Assembly: GCF_017303375.1 (NCBI RefSeq)
Contig: NZ_JAFKOH010000010.1
Coordinates: 62,001 to 126,000, forward strand
Source: Bacillus sp. NTK074B
GTDB taxonomy: Bacteria; Bacillota; Bacilli; Bacillales; Bacillaceae_B
DNA: 64,000 bases
Direction of reading: 5' to 3'
The notes below the pieces were generated by a model. That model was not told where the DNA came from, made no database searches, and was given only the letters and a program-made list of their open reading frames with translations. The translations under genes and the position numbers were made by a program. Position 1 is the stretch's first letter; each line of letters begins with the position of its first letter. Positions 36,392 to 45,495 of the stretch are shown here, in pieces.

Positions 36392-36597
36392 ATGTATCAA
36401 ATCTCCCTTATGTAGAGTTTGAAATTCTTTGATAAACAATGAGTCATTATACGGAATTCAGTCCGGATATGCAACCGACTTAGTGACTATTGTTTCGTAT
36501 TTGGAAAATGGAGGGTATAATTTAAACAATTAGGAGGACTATCGATAGAAGGTCTAGAAGACTAGTACATACACAAAATGAACAAAGGGGTAAACGT

Positions 36598-37152
36598 ATG
36601 AGTAAGAAGATAGCCGGAATCATCATAGGCGGAGTGCTGTTGTTAACGGCACTGGGTGTATATATAGCGGTTGGGAGTCTGGATATGAGCCGCTCTGATA
36701 CGAACGGAACCTCAGAGGAGTCGGCTTCCGGGAGCGGGGAGCAGAAGGCAGTCGCCAGTGTAAATGGTGATGGAGATCAAAAGCCTGAAGCAAAGAAAGG
36801 CAACCCCTTCGGTGAAAGAGTGAAGACGCCTCTCAGTGAAGGTCTCATCCAGCAGTACCTCCATGCTATGAGCCATCAGAAGGTCCAGGCAAAGGAAAAA
36901 TGGTCTTATTTTAAAATTACCGATGAACGAATTGATTTTTTATTAAGTCAGCTGGAAATCAATCAATATGAGAATGAAGCCACCTACAAAGAAATCCTGA
37001 CAAGCTGGAAGGAAGGGGATTTCTCCGATGCCGTGAGTGATCATAATAAGATCTGGCGAATGCAGGATGGAACGGTTGGAAAGGCCTCCGGTTTATTATC
37101 CCCCGAGGCAGAGGAAGCGTATATGAGTAAACAGAAGACAGAGAAGAGGTAA
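36598..37152 (+). CDS. Membrane-anchored protein of unknown function (possibly DUF6241)
   Basis: 184 residues with AAAGGGGTAAACGT upstream of the ATG. One N-terminal transmembrane helix (about 5-26) is followed by a Ser/Gly/Glu-rich linker and a helical C-terminal domain from about residue 75 with the motifs MSHQKVQAKEKWSYFKITDERI and VSDHNKIWRMQDGTVGKAS. The domain looks like DUF6241 of bacilli, but I am not certain. It would sit outside the cytoplasm. It is a single-gene unit. Confidence 0.7.
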   Translation: MSKKIAGIIIGGVLLLTALGVYIAVGSLDMSRSDTNGTSEESASGSGEQKAVASVNGDGDQKPEAKKGNPFGERVKTPLSEGLIQQYLHAMSHQKVQAKEKWSYFKITDERIDFLLSQLEINQYENEATYKEILTSWKEGDFSDAVSDHNKIWRMQDGTVGKASGLLSPEAEEAYMSKQKTEKR

Positions 37153-37435
37153 GGGAAGGACTCGGGAGCGCTGGATGGGTCTTTGTGTGGTCCATTAATA
37201 GGGGATGAAATCCTTCGAAGTAAGGCGGTTTTTTTGAAAAGGGAACGTTTAACGATATGCACGAGATTATCCCTCAAAGGATGTTTGCTTTAGTCGGGAA
37301 TTTGGTGCCCATTGGTCTTTTTATGTATGCCCTATTCTTAGAATTCATGGATGGGTTTTTTCATGCCCCAGCTTAAAAGAGGCTTCGTTAAGAAGAAATC
37401 AGTGCCCAAAGGATGCCCGAGAGCATAATAATAAA
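37153..37435. other. Intergenic stretch with no supported gene
   Basis: A 31-codon hydrophobic frame starting near 37282 has a ribosome-site-like AAAGGATG that overlaps its own start codon, so it is not supported. The rest shows no conserved element that I recognise. Confidence 0.5.
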
Positions 37436-37490
37436 AAGATCCGAACGAATACGATGTTCTTAAAGAATGTCGTATTCGTTCGGATTTTTA
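37436..37490. terminator. Strong bidirectional terminator
   Basis: ATCCGAACGAATACGA (37439-37454) and TCGTATTCGTTCGGAT (37470-37485) form a 16-bp perfect stem with A-rich and T-rich flanks. It ends both the plus-strand membrane protein and the minus-strand LCP gene. Confidence 0.92.
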
Positions 37491-37515
37491 GTTGGCTAAC
37501 CTTTTTTCAGTACAC

Positions 37516-38451
37516 TTATAATTCCAGATGATCCTGCAGCGTGCTACGAATATCGCTAAGTTCCTCGTCCGGAATCACATAATAATAAATGCCATCGATC
37601 TTCGTACCGGAACCGGTCTTGATCTGAATCTGTTCGATGTCTTTTGATGCAGACTTGTAATGCTTCTGGATATCGACCATTTCTTCAAAATTCAGGTTCG
37701 TTTTGACGTTATTGCCCAATGCGTCGAAGATATTATCGAAATTCCAAAGACTTGAGACGCTGGCTCCTTCACGGATGACGCCCTGGATGACTTCGCGCTG
37801 TCTCAGCTGACGGCCGAAATCACCGCGGGGATCTTCATATCTCATGCGGGAGAAGGCCAGTGCTTCTTTTCCGCTCAATGTCAGTTCACCTTCATTAAAG
37901 GAATAGCCCCCGTAGTTGAAGTTCAAGTCATTGTTCACCGTTACCCCGCCGACTGCGTTCACGATATCCTCGAAGCCTTCCATGTTGATCTGTACATAGT
38001 AGTCGATCGGGATATCAAGGAGTCCCTCGACGGTATCCATGGACATTTCGACCCCGCCGAATGCATATGCGTGATTGATCTTGTCCCTTGTTCCGTGCCC
38101 GACGATGTCGGTCAGGGTGTCACGTGGGATGGAGATCATCTTCACGGATTTTTTATTGGGGTTCACGGTCAGGACGATCATGGAATCCGAACGTCCTTTA
38201 TCGTTTTCCCGCTCATCGACACCGAGTAACAGGACGGAGAAGGGTTCTTTGTCCTTGAACGTCACTTCTTTCGTCCGCTTTGAGGACATGTCCCGGTCGA
38301 TCGGGGTATGCATCGTCTCCACTGCACTGTTTAATGAATGGTAGATGCTGTAGGCGTATGCTCCGCCTCCTAGCAGCATCAGTAGAAAGACGATCCCGAC
38401 GACTTTTGTCCAAATGCGTTTCTTGCCTCGTTTAAGTTTATCTGCTCTCAT
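37516..38451 (-). CDS. LytR-CpsA-Psr (LCP) family wall polymer ligase, second copy
   Basis: 311 residues with a basic N-terminus, one transmembrane helix (about 15-36) and an extracellular LCP domain. FSVLLLGVDERENDKGRSDSMIVLTVNP, MISIPRDTLTDIVGHG, KINHAYAFGG and LAFSRMRYEDPRGDFGRQLRQREV are the conserved blocks, including the arginines of the pyrophosphate site. It should attach a polymer to peptidoglycan. Its closeness to the EPS locus suggests capsule attachment, which is inference. It is clearly paralogous to the gene at 22537. Confidence 0.92.
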   Translation of the reverse strand: MRADKLKRGKKRIWTKVVGIVFLLMLLGGGAYAYSIYHSLNSAVETMHTPIDRDMSSKRTKEVTFKDKEPFSVLLLGVDERENDKGRSDSMIVLTVNPNKKSVKMISIPRDTLTDIVGHGTRDKINHAYAFGGVEMSMDTVEGLLDIPIDYYVQINMEGFEDIVNAVGGVTVNNDLNFNYGGYSFNEGELTLSGKEALAFSRMRYEDPRGDFGRQLRQREVIQGVIREGASVSSLWNFDNIFDALGNNVKTNLNFEEMVDIQKHYKSASKDIEQIQIKTGSGTKIDGIYYYVIPDEELSDIRSTLQDHLEL

Positions 38452-38549
38452 ATTCTCGTTCCCTCACCTTTTATGCAACCTAATCATTACCATATCAGAT
38501 TAAGAGAAAAAAGAATAGTAGATTTTGATACGATGCCCCTCTTTTTTTA

Positions 38550-38717
38550 CTAATCCAAATCATGGTCGAGGAAGGAAGTTTTTTTCTCTTCCTTCATATG
38601 TAGTCGCTCTTTAAGGTCACTTATTTCCCTGATGGTGACCTGGGTATTGAACCAGGCAGCGAAAGAGAAGATGACGGCGAGAATAAGGGCGATGGTGATG
38701 ATGAGGGTATAAGACAT
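38550..38717 (-). CDS. Small single-pass membrane protein (55 residues)
   Basis: An ATG at 38717 follows an AGGTG site. The protein MSYTLIITIALILAVIFSFA has one transmembrane helix and then a charged tail with heptad-like spacing (ISDLKERLHMKEEKK), perhaps a short coiled coil. I do not recognise a family. Its placement between an LCP gene and an SGNH/lipoprotein pair suggests a cell-envelope role only by context. Confidence 0.65.
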   Translation of the reverse strand: MSYTLIITIALILAVIFSFAAWFNTQVTIREISDLKERLHMKEEKKTSFLDHDLD

Positions 38718-38744
38718 GATCAACACCTCGATTCTTTCAAATAT

Positions 38745-38780
38745 GAAAAAAGGAAGGCTGCCGATTACGGACCTTCCTTA
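38745..38780 (-). terminator. Terminator after the SGNH/lipoprotein operon (minus strand)
   Basis: In minus orientation AAGGAAGG and CCTTCCTT form an 8-bp stem around a 14-base loop, followed by T6. Confidence 0.75.
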
Positions 38781-38846
38781 CTCTATGGGCTTTATTATCT
38801 TCGTATGGATGTCCACGGTATACCGGGCCCTCACGTCTGCGTCACC

Positions 38847-39086
38847 TTAATGCTCATCGTAGACCCGGGTGTAATAGGTGTTCCCGGCTTCTTTGTAGAA
38901 GCCGACGGTACAGGTCTTCTTGTCTGCCTCACTCAGTTCGTGATAGACCAATGTTTCCGCATCATCTTTGGATAATAGGTCCCTTTTTGCCGCGATCTCA
39001 TCATCCACGGTGTTCCCTGAACAGCCGGAAAGGCTTCCGACGATAAGGCCATAACCTATCATCACTCTATTAAACCGTTTCATCAT
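38847..39086 (-). CDS. Small lipoprotein of unknown function
   Basis: 79 residues from an ATG that overlaps the stop of the SGNH hydrolase gene (ATGA), so the two are translationally coupled. The signal peptide MMKRFNRVMIGYGLIVGSLSGC ends in a lipobox. The mature part ends with KKTCTVGFYKEAGNTYYTRVYDEH and has one more cysteine. A longer upstream frame exists but would overlap the SGNH gene much further. No family is recognised. Confidence 0.72.
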   Translation of the reverse strand: MMKRFNRVMIGYGLIVGSLSGCSGNTVDDEIAAKRDLLSKDDAETLVYHELSEADKKTCTVGFYKEAGNTYYTRVYDEH

Positions 39087-39862
39087 TCGTCTGCAATGAA
39101 ATAGTCGAGAAGATAACTTGCCCACACTTCATGGCCCTTTTCATCGGGCGTCTCCTGTGATTCCGTCACATACTTCTCAAGCGTTTCATCCTCTTCCGGC
39201 CATGCCGTCCAGTGATCGAGGTAGGGAATGTCTTGCTCTTTGGCGAAAGCCTTGAGTTCTTCGATCTGTTCCGGATAATAGGTTGCCCCGGTAATCGGGT
39301 GTGGAGGCTGTAGGATGAGGACAGCTTCTTCCTTCTGCTCCTTTAATCTTCTATTAAGGATCCGGATGCTTTCAAGATTGTCTTTCGAACCCACCAGCTT
39401 CGAATTGTCGCTCAATGAGAATGGCTCCAGGAGAACGAGATCCGGATCGGCTTCCAGCACTTCGTCGGCCGGCTCTCCGTTCACGAACTTGATGGACGTA
39501 CTATCATATTCATAGATGGTGACTTCTAGACTTTCGCCAAACGTATTCTCGAGCTCTTCCTTTACCTGTCTGCTCCAGCCGTTTTCCCCTTCTCCAAGTG
39601 CCGGGGATCCGACGATGGCCAATTTGTAAGGAGTCCCCGTTTGCAGGTCATTCATAAACGAGTCTTTGGCTTCCTCGGGCCAGTTGGCCAGGAGAGACTT
39701 GTAATCCGGAGTTTCTTCCTCTACCGGATCGGCACCGGTCTCTGCTACTTTTTCAGGGTGAGGCGGGGGGGAGGAAGTGGTTCTCTCCTGCCAGTAGGCA
39801 TTCCCGTAATACAGGACGACGGCACAACCAATCGCCAACAAAATAAGTGAAAAGGCTTTCAT
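39083..39862 (-). CDS. Membrane-anchored SGNH/GDSL-type hydrolase
   Basis: 259 residues from the ATG at 39862, which follows AAGGAGG. A transmembrane helix (about 3-20) and a Pro/Glu-rich linker lead to an SGNH fold. IVGSPALGEGENGWSRQV holds the block I serine, PDLVLLEPFSLSDN a central strand, and TPDEKGHEVWASYL the block V Asp/His pair. Such enzymes remove or add acyl groups on surface polysaccharides. It diverges from the EPS operon that starts at 40065, so a role in EPS O-acylation is plausible but inferred. Confidence 0.8.
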   Translation of the reverse strand: MKAFSLILLAIGCAVVLYYGNAYWQERTTSSPPPHPEKVAETGADPVEEETPDYKSLLANWPEEAKDSFMNDLQTGTPYKLAIVGSPALGEGENGWSRQVKEELENTFGESLEVTIYEYDSTSIKFVNGEPADEVLEADPDLVLLEPFSLSDNSKLVGSKDNLESIRILNRRLKEQKEEAVLILQPPHPITGATYYPEQIEELKAFAKEQDIPYLDHWTAWPEEDETLEKYVTESQETPDEKGHEVWASYLLDYFIADE

Positions 39863-40064
39863 ACTTTGGCCCTCCTTCAAGAACGAAAAATGAACAAGAA
39901 ATCATTTCCAATTATTCAATTTCTCTTTTCTTTTAGCAATATTTGTAGTTTAATAGATAAGTATGGAAATATTACATTTTTATTAAAATTATGACAACAA
40001 AATTCTGAAAATACAACTAGAATTTCTGTATTTTACATATTTTTTCTATTTTTAGGAGGAAGTT

Positions 40065-40802
40065 ATGGAAGAAACAATCAGTTTGCGCGAGTTGATGGAA
40101 ACGTTACGGAAGCGCATGAGCTTAATTATCTTAATCACACTGACAGCCATTCTGGTGAGCGGAGCGGTCAGCTTTTTTCTTTTGACGCCGGTTTATCAGT
40201 CGACGACGCAATTATTAGTCAATCAGGCTAAATCAGATCAGCCTGCTTATAATCCAGGTGAGATTCAAACCAATCTACAATTAATCAATACGTACAACGT
40301 CATCATCAAAAGTCCGGCCATACTTGAAAAGGTATCCAGTGACTTAGACAACGGCCTGAATGCTTCTCAGCTGAATTCCAAGATCACGGTTGGCAGTGAA
40401 GCGGAGTCCCAAGTCATTAATTTATCCGTAACGGATACCGATCCTCAAACGGCAGCCAACATCGCTAATAAAACCGCGGATGTCTTTCAGAGCGAAATCA
40501 CGAAAATTATGAATGTGGATAATGTAACGATCCTCGCCAAAGCCGAGGTTGGGGAGAAACAAACACCAATCAAACCAAAGCCATTACTGAACGTTGCCAT
40601 TGCCACGGTAATCGGATTGATGCTCGGTGTCGGTCTTGCGTTCCTGTTGGAGTTCCTGGATAACACGATCAAAACGGAGCAGGAAGTGGAAAAGCTGCTT
40701 GGATTACCTGTATTGGGGTCCATCGCCGTCATCGGGGAAGTTAAAGAAGATACAGCGGGAACGAAGCGCAAATCACGTGGAAGAGGTGAGAAGGTTGGGT
40801 AA
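40065..40802 (+). CDS. Capsular polysaccharide chain-length/tyrosine kinase modulator (EpsA/YveK/TkmA type)
   Basis: 245 residues after a TAGGAGGAAG ribosome site. A short cytoplasmic N-terminus (ISLRELMETLRKR), a transmembrane helix, an extracellular Wzz domain with FFLLTPVYQSTTQLLVNQ, and a second transmembrane helix (KPKPLLNVAIATVIGLMLG with LGVGLAFLLEFLDNTIKTEQEVE) define the family. The cytoplasmic C-terminus activates the next-encoded BY-kinase. It is the first gene of the EPS locus. Confidence 0.93.
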   Translation: MEETISLRELMETLRKRMSLIILITLTAILVSGAVSFFLLTPVYQSTTQLLVNQAKSDQPAYNPGEIQTNLQLINTYNVIIKSPAILEKVSSDLDNGLNASQLNSKITVGSEAESQVINLSVTDTDPQTAANIANKTADVFQSEITKIMNVDNVTILAKAEVGEKQTPIKPKPLLNVAIATVIGLMLGVGLAFLLEFLDNTIKTEQEVEKLLGLPVLGSIAVIGEVKEDTAGTKRKSRGRGEKVG

Positions 40803-41499
40803 GGATAAGAAGCTAAAGAAGCTCATGATGAACACAAAGCGTAAGCTGGTCACACAAGTGTCTCCGAAGTCACCGATTTCAGAGCAGTATAAAACAATCC
40901 GGACCAATATCAATTTCTCCTCCGTCGACCGGGATATGCGTTCGATTATGGTTACGTCGTCGGGTCCCGGGGAAGGGAAATCGACGACGGCTGCCAATTT
41001 GGCTGTCGTATTCGCCCAGCAGGGAAAGACGGTCCTGCTGGTAGACGGGGATATGCGGAAACCGACCGCTCACTATACGTTTAATGTAACGAATACATTC
41101 GGGCTCACCACGGTCCTGACGCGGCAGAAGGAATTAAGGGAAGTCGTCCATCAAACGGATGTGGATCATTTAGATCTATTAACATGCGGTCCGGTACCAC
41201 CGAATCCTGCTGAACTTCTCAGCTCCCGATCAATGGAAGAGTTCCTTATGGATGTGTATGCAGACTATGACATGGTCATCTTCGATACGCCCCCGGTCCT
41301 GGCCGTAACCGATGCCCAAGTATTAGCGAATCAGTGCCACGGGACGATCCTTGTCGTAAGCTCGGGCACCACTGAAATCGAAAGCGCCCAGAAAGGGAAG
41401 GAGCTCCTGCAATCCGCCAAAGGGAAGCTTCTCGGAGTCATCCTGAACAACCGGGAACTGAAGGATACGAGCTATTATTACTATTATGGAAAAAAATAA
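40795..41499 (+). CDS. Bacterial tyrosine kinase of the EPS locus (EpsB/YwqD/CapB type)
   Basis: 234 residues from TTG 40795, which follows AGAGGTG by six bases and overlaps the modulator gene by eight bases. The frame is open further upstream, but that part only overlaps the modulator. Walker A is SSGPGEGKSTTAANLA, Walker A' is TVLLVDGDMRKPT, and Walker B is MVIFDTPP. The C-terminal tyrosine cluster DTSYYYYYGKK is the autophosphorylation site. BY-kinases control polymer length and export together with the modulator and phosphatase. Confidence 0.93.
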   Translation: MGKDKKLKKLMMNTKRKLVTQVSPKSPISEQYKTIRTNINFSSVDRDMRSIMVTSSGPGEGKSTTAANLAVVFAQQGKTVLLVDGDMRKPTAHYTFNVTNTFGLTTVLTRQKELREVVHQTDVDHLDLLTCGPVPPNPAELLSSRSMEEFLMDVYADYDMVIFDTPPVLAVTDAQVLANQCHGTILVVSSGTTEIESAQKGKELLQSAKGKLLGVILNNRELKDTSYYYYYGKK

Positions 41500-41533
41500 C
41501 AATTAAAAAATGACATTCGACAAATTTCACCCG

Positions 41534-41561
41534 TTTACAAAAATACCTATTATAGTAAAAT
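41534..41561 (+). promoter_or_regulatory. Possible internal promoter upstream of the phosphatase gene
   Basis: TTTACA at 41534-41539 and TAAAAT at 41556-41561 are 16 bases apart in an AT-rich 90-base gap. No terminator precedes it, so the gene can also be read from the kinase transcript. Confidence 0.4.
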
Positions 41562-41612
41562 AATAGATGTTGATTTAAGTCGAAAGTACTAATGGATGTG
41601 GGGGGTATATCG

Positions 41613-42380
41613 ATGATTGATATACATAGTCATATCGTACCTGGTGTGGACGACGGGGCACGCACCATGCAGGATAGTGTGGATATGGCCAAGCTTGCCG
41701 TATCGGAAGGGATTGATCGGATCATCGCCACTCCCCATCATATGAATGGGCAATATGAAAATGAGCGGGTGGACATTCTCCACAAGGTGGACGAGTTGAA
41801 CCACCATTTGAAACAAGAAAAGATCGACCTCAACGTTCTCCCGGGTCAGGAGTGCCGGATTTATGGAGAATTGCTTGAAGACTATGATAACGGGAAGCTG
41901 CTCCCATTAAACCGGGTTTCCTCATATCTATTCGTGGAGTTCCCGTCGGGTTCGGTGCCACGCTATGCCGATCGACTATTCTACGAGATGCAGAATGAAG
42001 GCCTGGTCCCCGTCATCGTGCATCCGGAACGAAACGCCGAACTGATCCAACGTCCCGACCGCCTATACAACTTCGTCAAGAACGGCGCTGCCACTCAACT
42101 CACGGCATCCAGCCTGACAGGGTATTTCGGCAAGAATATCCAGAGATTTTCACACCAGCTGATCGAAGCCAACCTGACACACTTCATCGCCTCAGACGCG
42201 CACAATATACATAACCGCTCTTTTAAGATGGAAGAAGCCATGGATTCATTAGAGAAAAAGTACGGAATAGACACGATCTATTACTTTACAGAAAATGCAG
42301 AGCTTGTAATCGAAGGCAAGAATATCTACAAAGAGATCCCGGAGAAGGTGAAAAAGAAGAAATTCCTGGGAATCTTTTAA
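41613..42380 (+). CDS. PHP-type tyrosine-protein phosphatase (YwqE/CpsB/CapC)
   Basis: 255 residues from the ATG at 41613, which gives the usual MIDIHSHIVPGVDDGA start. An in-frame ATG at 41592 is less typical. Metal-binding histidines occur in DIHSH, ATPHH, VHPERN and ASDAHNIHNR, as in the Mn-dependent PHP phosphatases. It removes phosphate from the tyrosine cluster of the preceding kinase and so resets polymer synthesis. It closes the regulatory trio of the locus. Confidence 0.93.
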   Translation: MIDIHSHIVPGVDDGARTMQDSVDMAKLAVSEGIDRIIATPHHMNGQYENERVDILHKVDELNHHLKQEKIDLNVLPGQECRIYGELLEDYDNGKLLPLNRVSSYLFVEFPSGSVPRYADRLFYEMQNEGLVPVIVHPERNAELIQRPDRLYNFVKNGAATQLTASSLTGYFGKNIQRFSHQLIEANLTHFIASDAHNIHNRSFKMEEAMDSLEKKYGIDTIYYFTENAELVIEGKNIYKEIPEKVKKKKFLGIF

Positions 42381-42394
42381 CACTAAAAATAGAA

Positions 42395-42600
42395 TTCAAG
42401 AGTCCCGAGGTACTATTGTCGTTGGTAAAAATGAATCACCATGTTGCACAAGGCCAACAGTAGAATTTTGGGAATGTCTCCTTACCATTACCAATGGAGG
42501 CACTCGGTCACGCCGTGGGGGAAGTGGAATCTTCGCCTTAGACGCTAGTCGTCAGTGGTGGGATGTGAGGAAGGGTTAGATGCCCGTTAGTGACTTAATA
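42395..42600 (+). ncRNA. Candidate EAR/epsC-type structured RNA
   Basis: A 200-base stretch with no supported coding frame between the phosphatase and the EpsC-like gene. It has several short hairpins (CTCC with GGAG near 42478-42499, CGG/CCG near 42505-42516, GACG with CGTC near 42541-42553) and CCCGTT at 42583-42588, which can pair with AACGGG at 42620-42625 in the loop of the terminator that follows. In B. subtilis and relatives the EAR (epsC) RNA lies in this exact position and promotes readthrough of terminators. The assignment rests on position and structure, not on a sequence match I could test. Confidence 0.5.
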
Positions 42601-42602
42601 GA

Positions 42603-42642
42603 GAAAGGGACTCCCCCTCAACGGGTGAAAGCCCTTTCTTTT
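42603..42642 (+). terminator. Terminator between phosphatase and epsC-like gene, site 1
   Basis: GAAAGGG and CCCTTTC with TTTTA downstream and a 22-base loop. If the candidate EAR RNA works here, this is one of the terminators it would suppress. Confidence 0.7.
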
Positions 42643-42709
42643 ATAGTTGAATTGTGCGTTATTAAGAATTTTATTGTTTTACAGGGAGAAAAGCTTTGTC
42701 TGATAGATC

Positions 42710-42757
42710 CCTAAGGAAAGGGTATACACCTATATTTTTCCCTTAGGTATTTATTTT
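42710..42757 (+). terminator. Terminator between phosphatase and epsC-like gene, site 2
   Basis: CCTAAGG (42710-42716) and CCTTAGG (42741-42747) form a stem extended by AAA/TTTT with a bulge, and a T-rich tract follows. It ends 30 bases before the next start. Confidence 0.6.
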
Positions 42758-42786
42758 GTCGAATAGAGATAAAAGGAGAGGTCCAT

Positions 42787-44607
42787 TTGAGTTATACGAA
42801 ACGTGTTTCCATGCTGATGTTACTGGATTCGATTATTGTGTTAACGGCTATTTATATTGGTTATTATATTCTTCATCCAACATTCAGCTGGTACACCCTG
42901 CCGTCACTCATGTTCAGTTCAGCTATCCTTCTGGTGACGCATCATCTGTTTGCGTTCATTTACCGATTGTACCAGAAAGCATGGGAGTATGCGAGTGTAG
43001 GTGAGATGCTTGCGATCATACGGGCGGTCACCCTATCCATTGTCGCAACAGGTGCGATTCAGCTGCTTGTCAATGGTGATATCTATGTCAGGGTACTGGG
43101 TGTTACGTGGATGATGCATATCATCCTCATCGGAGGCTCACGCTTCTCCTGGAGAATGTATCGGGATTACTACATAAATACAAAGCAGGAAAAGAAACGT
43201 GCCCTCATCATTGGTGCCGGGGCGGCAGGTTCCATGCTGGTCCGCCAGTTTATGAAAAACCATGATGCAGACCTCCTGCCTGTAGGATTTGTCGATGACG
43301 ATCCGAAGAAACAGAGGCTTCAAATCTATGGCGTCACCGTAGTAGGAAGAACAAAAGATATACCGAAGCTTGTGGAGAAGCTGAACGTGGAGACGATCAT
43401 CATCGCCATCCCATCCATGGGTAAAACAGAAGTCCAGAGAGTCTATCAGGAGTGCAGTAAGACGAATGCCAAGACGCAGATCATGCCCATGCTTGAGGAC
43501 ATTGTATCCGGAAAGGTATCCGTCAATCAATTCCGTGACGTACAGGTAGAAGATCTGCTCGGTCGAGACCCGGTGGAACTGGATACGAAATCGATATCGG
43601 AAAAAGTGACGGGAAAAACGATCCTCGTAACAGGGGCAGGGGGATCAATCGGATCCGAAATCTGCCGTCAGGTGAGTAAGTTCAAGCCGAAGAAGCTTCT
43701 ATTATTGGGGCACGGAGAAAACTCCATATACGGAATTGATATGTATCTTCGAAATAAATACAAAACAGAATTTGAGATTGTTCCGATCATTGCAGACGTA
43801 CAGGACCGTTCCCGGATCTTCGAAGTGATGGAGACGCATAATCCGGACGTTGTCTATCACGCCGCGGCGCATAAGCATGTGCCACTGATGGAATACAATC
43901 CGAAAGAAGCGGTGAAGAACAACGTCATCGGAACCAAGAACGTAGCGGAAGCCGCTGATACATATGGCGTCAGAACCTTTGTCCTTGTGTCGACGGATAA
44001 AGCCGTGAACCCGACGAACGTCATGGGATCGACGAAGCGAATTGCTGAAATGGTCATTCAGAACCTGGACAAGCAAAGCCAGACGAATTTTGTGGCCGTC
44101 CGTTTTGGTAACGTACTCGGCAGCCGTGGTAGTGTCATTCCATTATTCAAACAGCAGATCCAGGCAGGCGGCCCGGTGACGGTCACTCATCCTGATATGA
44201 CGCGATACTTCATGACGATTCCAGAAGCGTCACGACTTGTTATGCAGGCGGGTGCCTTGGCACGAGGTGGAGAGATCTTCGTCCTTGATATGGGTGAGCC
44301 GGTGAAGATTGTGGATCTTGCGAAGAATTTGATTACCTTATCGGGTTATACAATAGAAGAAATCGGGATAAAGTTTGCGGGGATTCGTCCTGGGGAGAAG
44401 ATGTATGAGGAACTGCTTGGAGAGAATGAAGTTCATAATGAAGCGATCTTCCCTAAAATCTTTATTGGGAAAACGGTGGAATTTGAATATGAGCGGGTTT
44501 TGAATTTGATTGAGAATCATGGGGAGTTTGAGCCACAGTATCTGGCTGATTATGTGTTGGAGCTAGCAAATAAGAAAGAGAGAGTATTGGTACAGAATGC
44601 AAACTAA
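42787..44607 (+). CDS. EpsC/CapD-type nucleoside-diphosphate sugar 4,6-dehydratase/epimerase
   Basis: 606 residues from TTG after AAAGGAGAGG. Four N-terminal membrane helices (to about residue 125), a CoA-binding-like Rossmann domain (ALIIGAGAAGSMLVRQF), and a C-terminal SDR domain with VTGAGGSIGSEICRQV. The active site is NPTNVMGSTKRIAEMV, with methionine in place of the usual tyrosine of YxxxK, which is normal for the FlaA1/PglF/CapD group. It probably makes a UDP-4-keto-6-deoxy-HexNAc for the EPS. Ribosome site and gap suggest the main operon continues after the RNA element. Confidence 0.93.
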   Translation: MSYTKRVSMLMLLDSIIVLTAIYIGYYILHPTFSWYTLPSLMFSSAILLVTHHLFAFIYRLYQKAWEYASVGEMLAIIRAVTLSIVATGAIQLLVNGDIYVRVLGVTWMMHIILIGGSRFSWRMYRDYYINTKQEKKRALIIGAGAAGSMLVRQFMKNHDADLLPVGFVDDDPKKQRLQIYGVTVVGRTKDIPKLVEKLNVETIIIAIPSMGKTEVQRVYQECSKTNAKTQIMPMLEDIVSGKVSVNQFRDVQVEDLLGRDPVELDTKSISEKVTGKTILVTGAGGSIGSEICRQVSKFKPKKLLLLGHGENSIYGIDMYLRNKYKTEFEIVPIIADVQDRSRIFEVMETHNPDVVYHAAAHKHVPLMEYNPKEAVKNNVIGTKNVAEAADTYGVRTFVLVSTDKAVNPTNVMGSTKRIAEMVIQNLDKQSQTNFVAVRFGNVLGSRGSVIPLFKQQIQAGGPVTVTHPDMTRYFMTIPEASRLVMQAGALARGGEIFVLDMGEPVKIVDLAKNLITLSGYTIEEIGIKFAGIRPGEKMYEELLGENEVHNEAIFPKIFIGKTVEFEYERVLNLIENHGEFEPQYLADYVLELANKKERVLVQNAN

Positions 44608-44619
44608 GGGGTGGAAGAG

Positions 44620-45495
44620 ATGCAAAAAGTGAGAAAAGCGATTATTCCGGCAGCGGGACTTGGGACACGATTCCTGCCGGCTACTAAAGCTCAGCCGAAG
44701 GAGATGCTACCGATCGTGGACAAGCCGACGATACAATATATTATTGAAGAAGCTGTAGCGTCCGGGATTGAAGATATTATCATTGTGACGGGTCGTGGGA
44801 AGAGAGCGATTGAGGATCATTTTGATAAGTCGTATGAGCTAGAAGAAACGCTTGCGAAAAAAGGTAAGTTTGAGCAGCTGGAAGAAGTGCAGGGGATTTC
44901 GAAGCTGGCGAATATCCATTACATAAGACAGAAAGAGCCTCTTGGACTTGGGCATGCGATTTCGTGTGCGAGCCGGTTTATTGGGGATGAGCCGTTTGCG
45001 GTGTTATTGGGTGATGATATTGTTCATTCGCCGGAGAAGCCTTGTTTGAAGCAGTTGATTGATGTTTATGAGCGGTATAATTCTTCGGTGATTGGGGTGC
45101 AGGAGGTTCCCCAGCAGGAAGTTTCGAAGTATGGTGTGATTTCGATTAATCAGAATGGGATTGAGGATGGGGTTTATCATATTAATGACCTTGTAGAGAA
45201 GCCTAAGGTGGAGGAGGCTCCTTCGAATTATGCGATTATGGGAAGATATGTGCTTCGTCCGGAGATTTTTGATATTTTGGAGAATCAGGCGCCTGGTGCT
45301 GGTGGGGAGATTCAGTTGACGGATGGGATTAAGAAGTTGAATGAGTTGCAGATGGTGGTTGGGTATGAGTTTGATGGTGTGCGGCATGATGTTGGGGATA
45401 AGTTTGGGTTTATAAGGGCTACTTTGGAGTTTGCGCTTGAGAGAGATGATTTGAAGCCTCAGGTGTTGGAGTATTTGGAGAGGTTTGAGGGGTAG
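44620..45495 (+). CDS. gtaB: UTP-glucose-1-phosphate uridylyltransferase (GtaB/GalU)
   Basis: 291 residues from the ATG at 44620, with AAGGGGTG about seven bases upstream. [28 protein letters not shown] is the nucleotide-binding start, [13 protein letters not shown] and GEIQLTDGI are further family blocks. It makes UDP-glucose for the EPS or for glycolipids. The second half of the gene is unusually poor in C on the coding strand, with many GTG, GGG and TTG codons, unlike the genes before it. Confidence 0.93.
   Translation: MQKVRKAIIPAAGLGTRFLPATKAQPKEMLPIVDKPTIQYIIEEAVASGIEDIIIVTGRGKRAIEDHFDKSYELEETLAKKGKFEQLEEVQGISKLANIHYIRQKEPLGLGHAISCASRFIGDEPFAVLLGDDIVHSPEKPCLKQLIDVYERYNSSVIGVQEVPQQEVSKYGVISINQNGIEDGVYHINDLVEKPKVEEAPSNYAIMGRYVLRPEIFDILENQAPGAGGEIQLTDGIKKLNELQMVVGYEFDGVRHDVGDKFGFIRATLEFALERDDLKPQVLEYLERFEG

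Noticed and set aside
37282..37377. 31-codon hydrophobic frame
   Set aside because: The putative ribosome site overlaps its own start codon and there is no conservation evidence.
39860..40064. SinR-type operators upstream of the EPS operon
   Set aside because: Only partial AAGAAC/GAACAAG matches were seen, without the paired sites expected for SinR control.
43138..43530. Minus-strand open frame over the EpsC-like gene
   Set aside because: It is an antisense shadow of a well-supported gene and lacks start signals.
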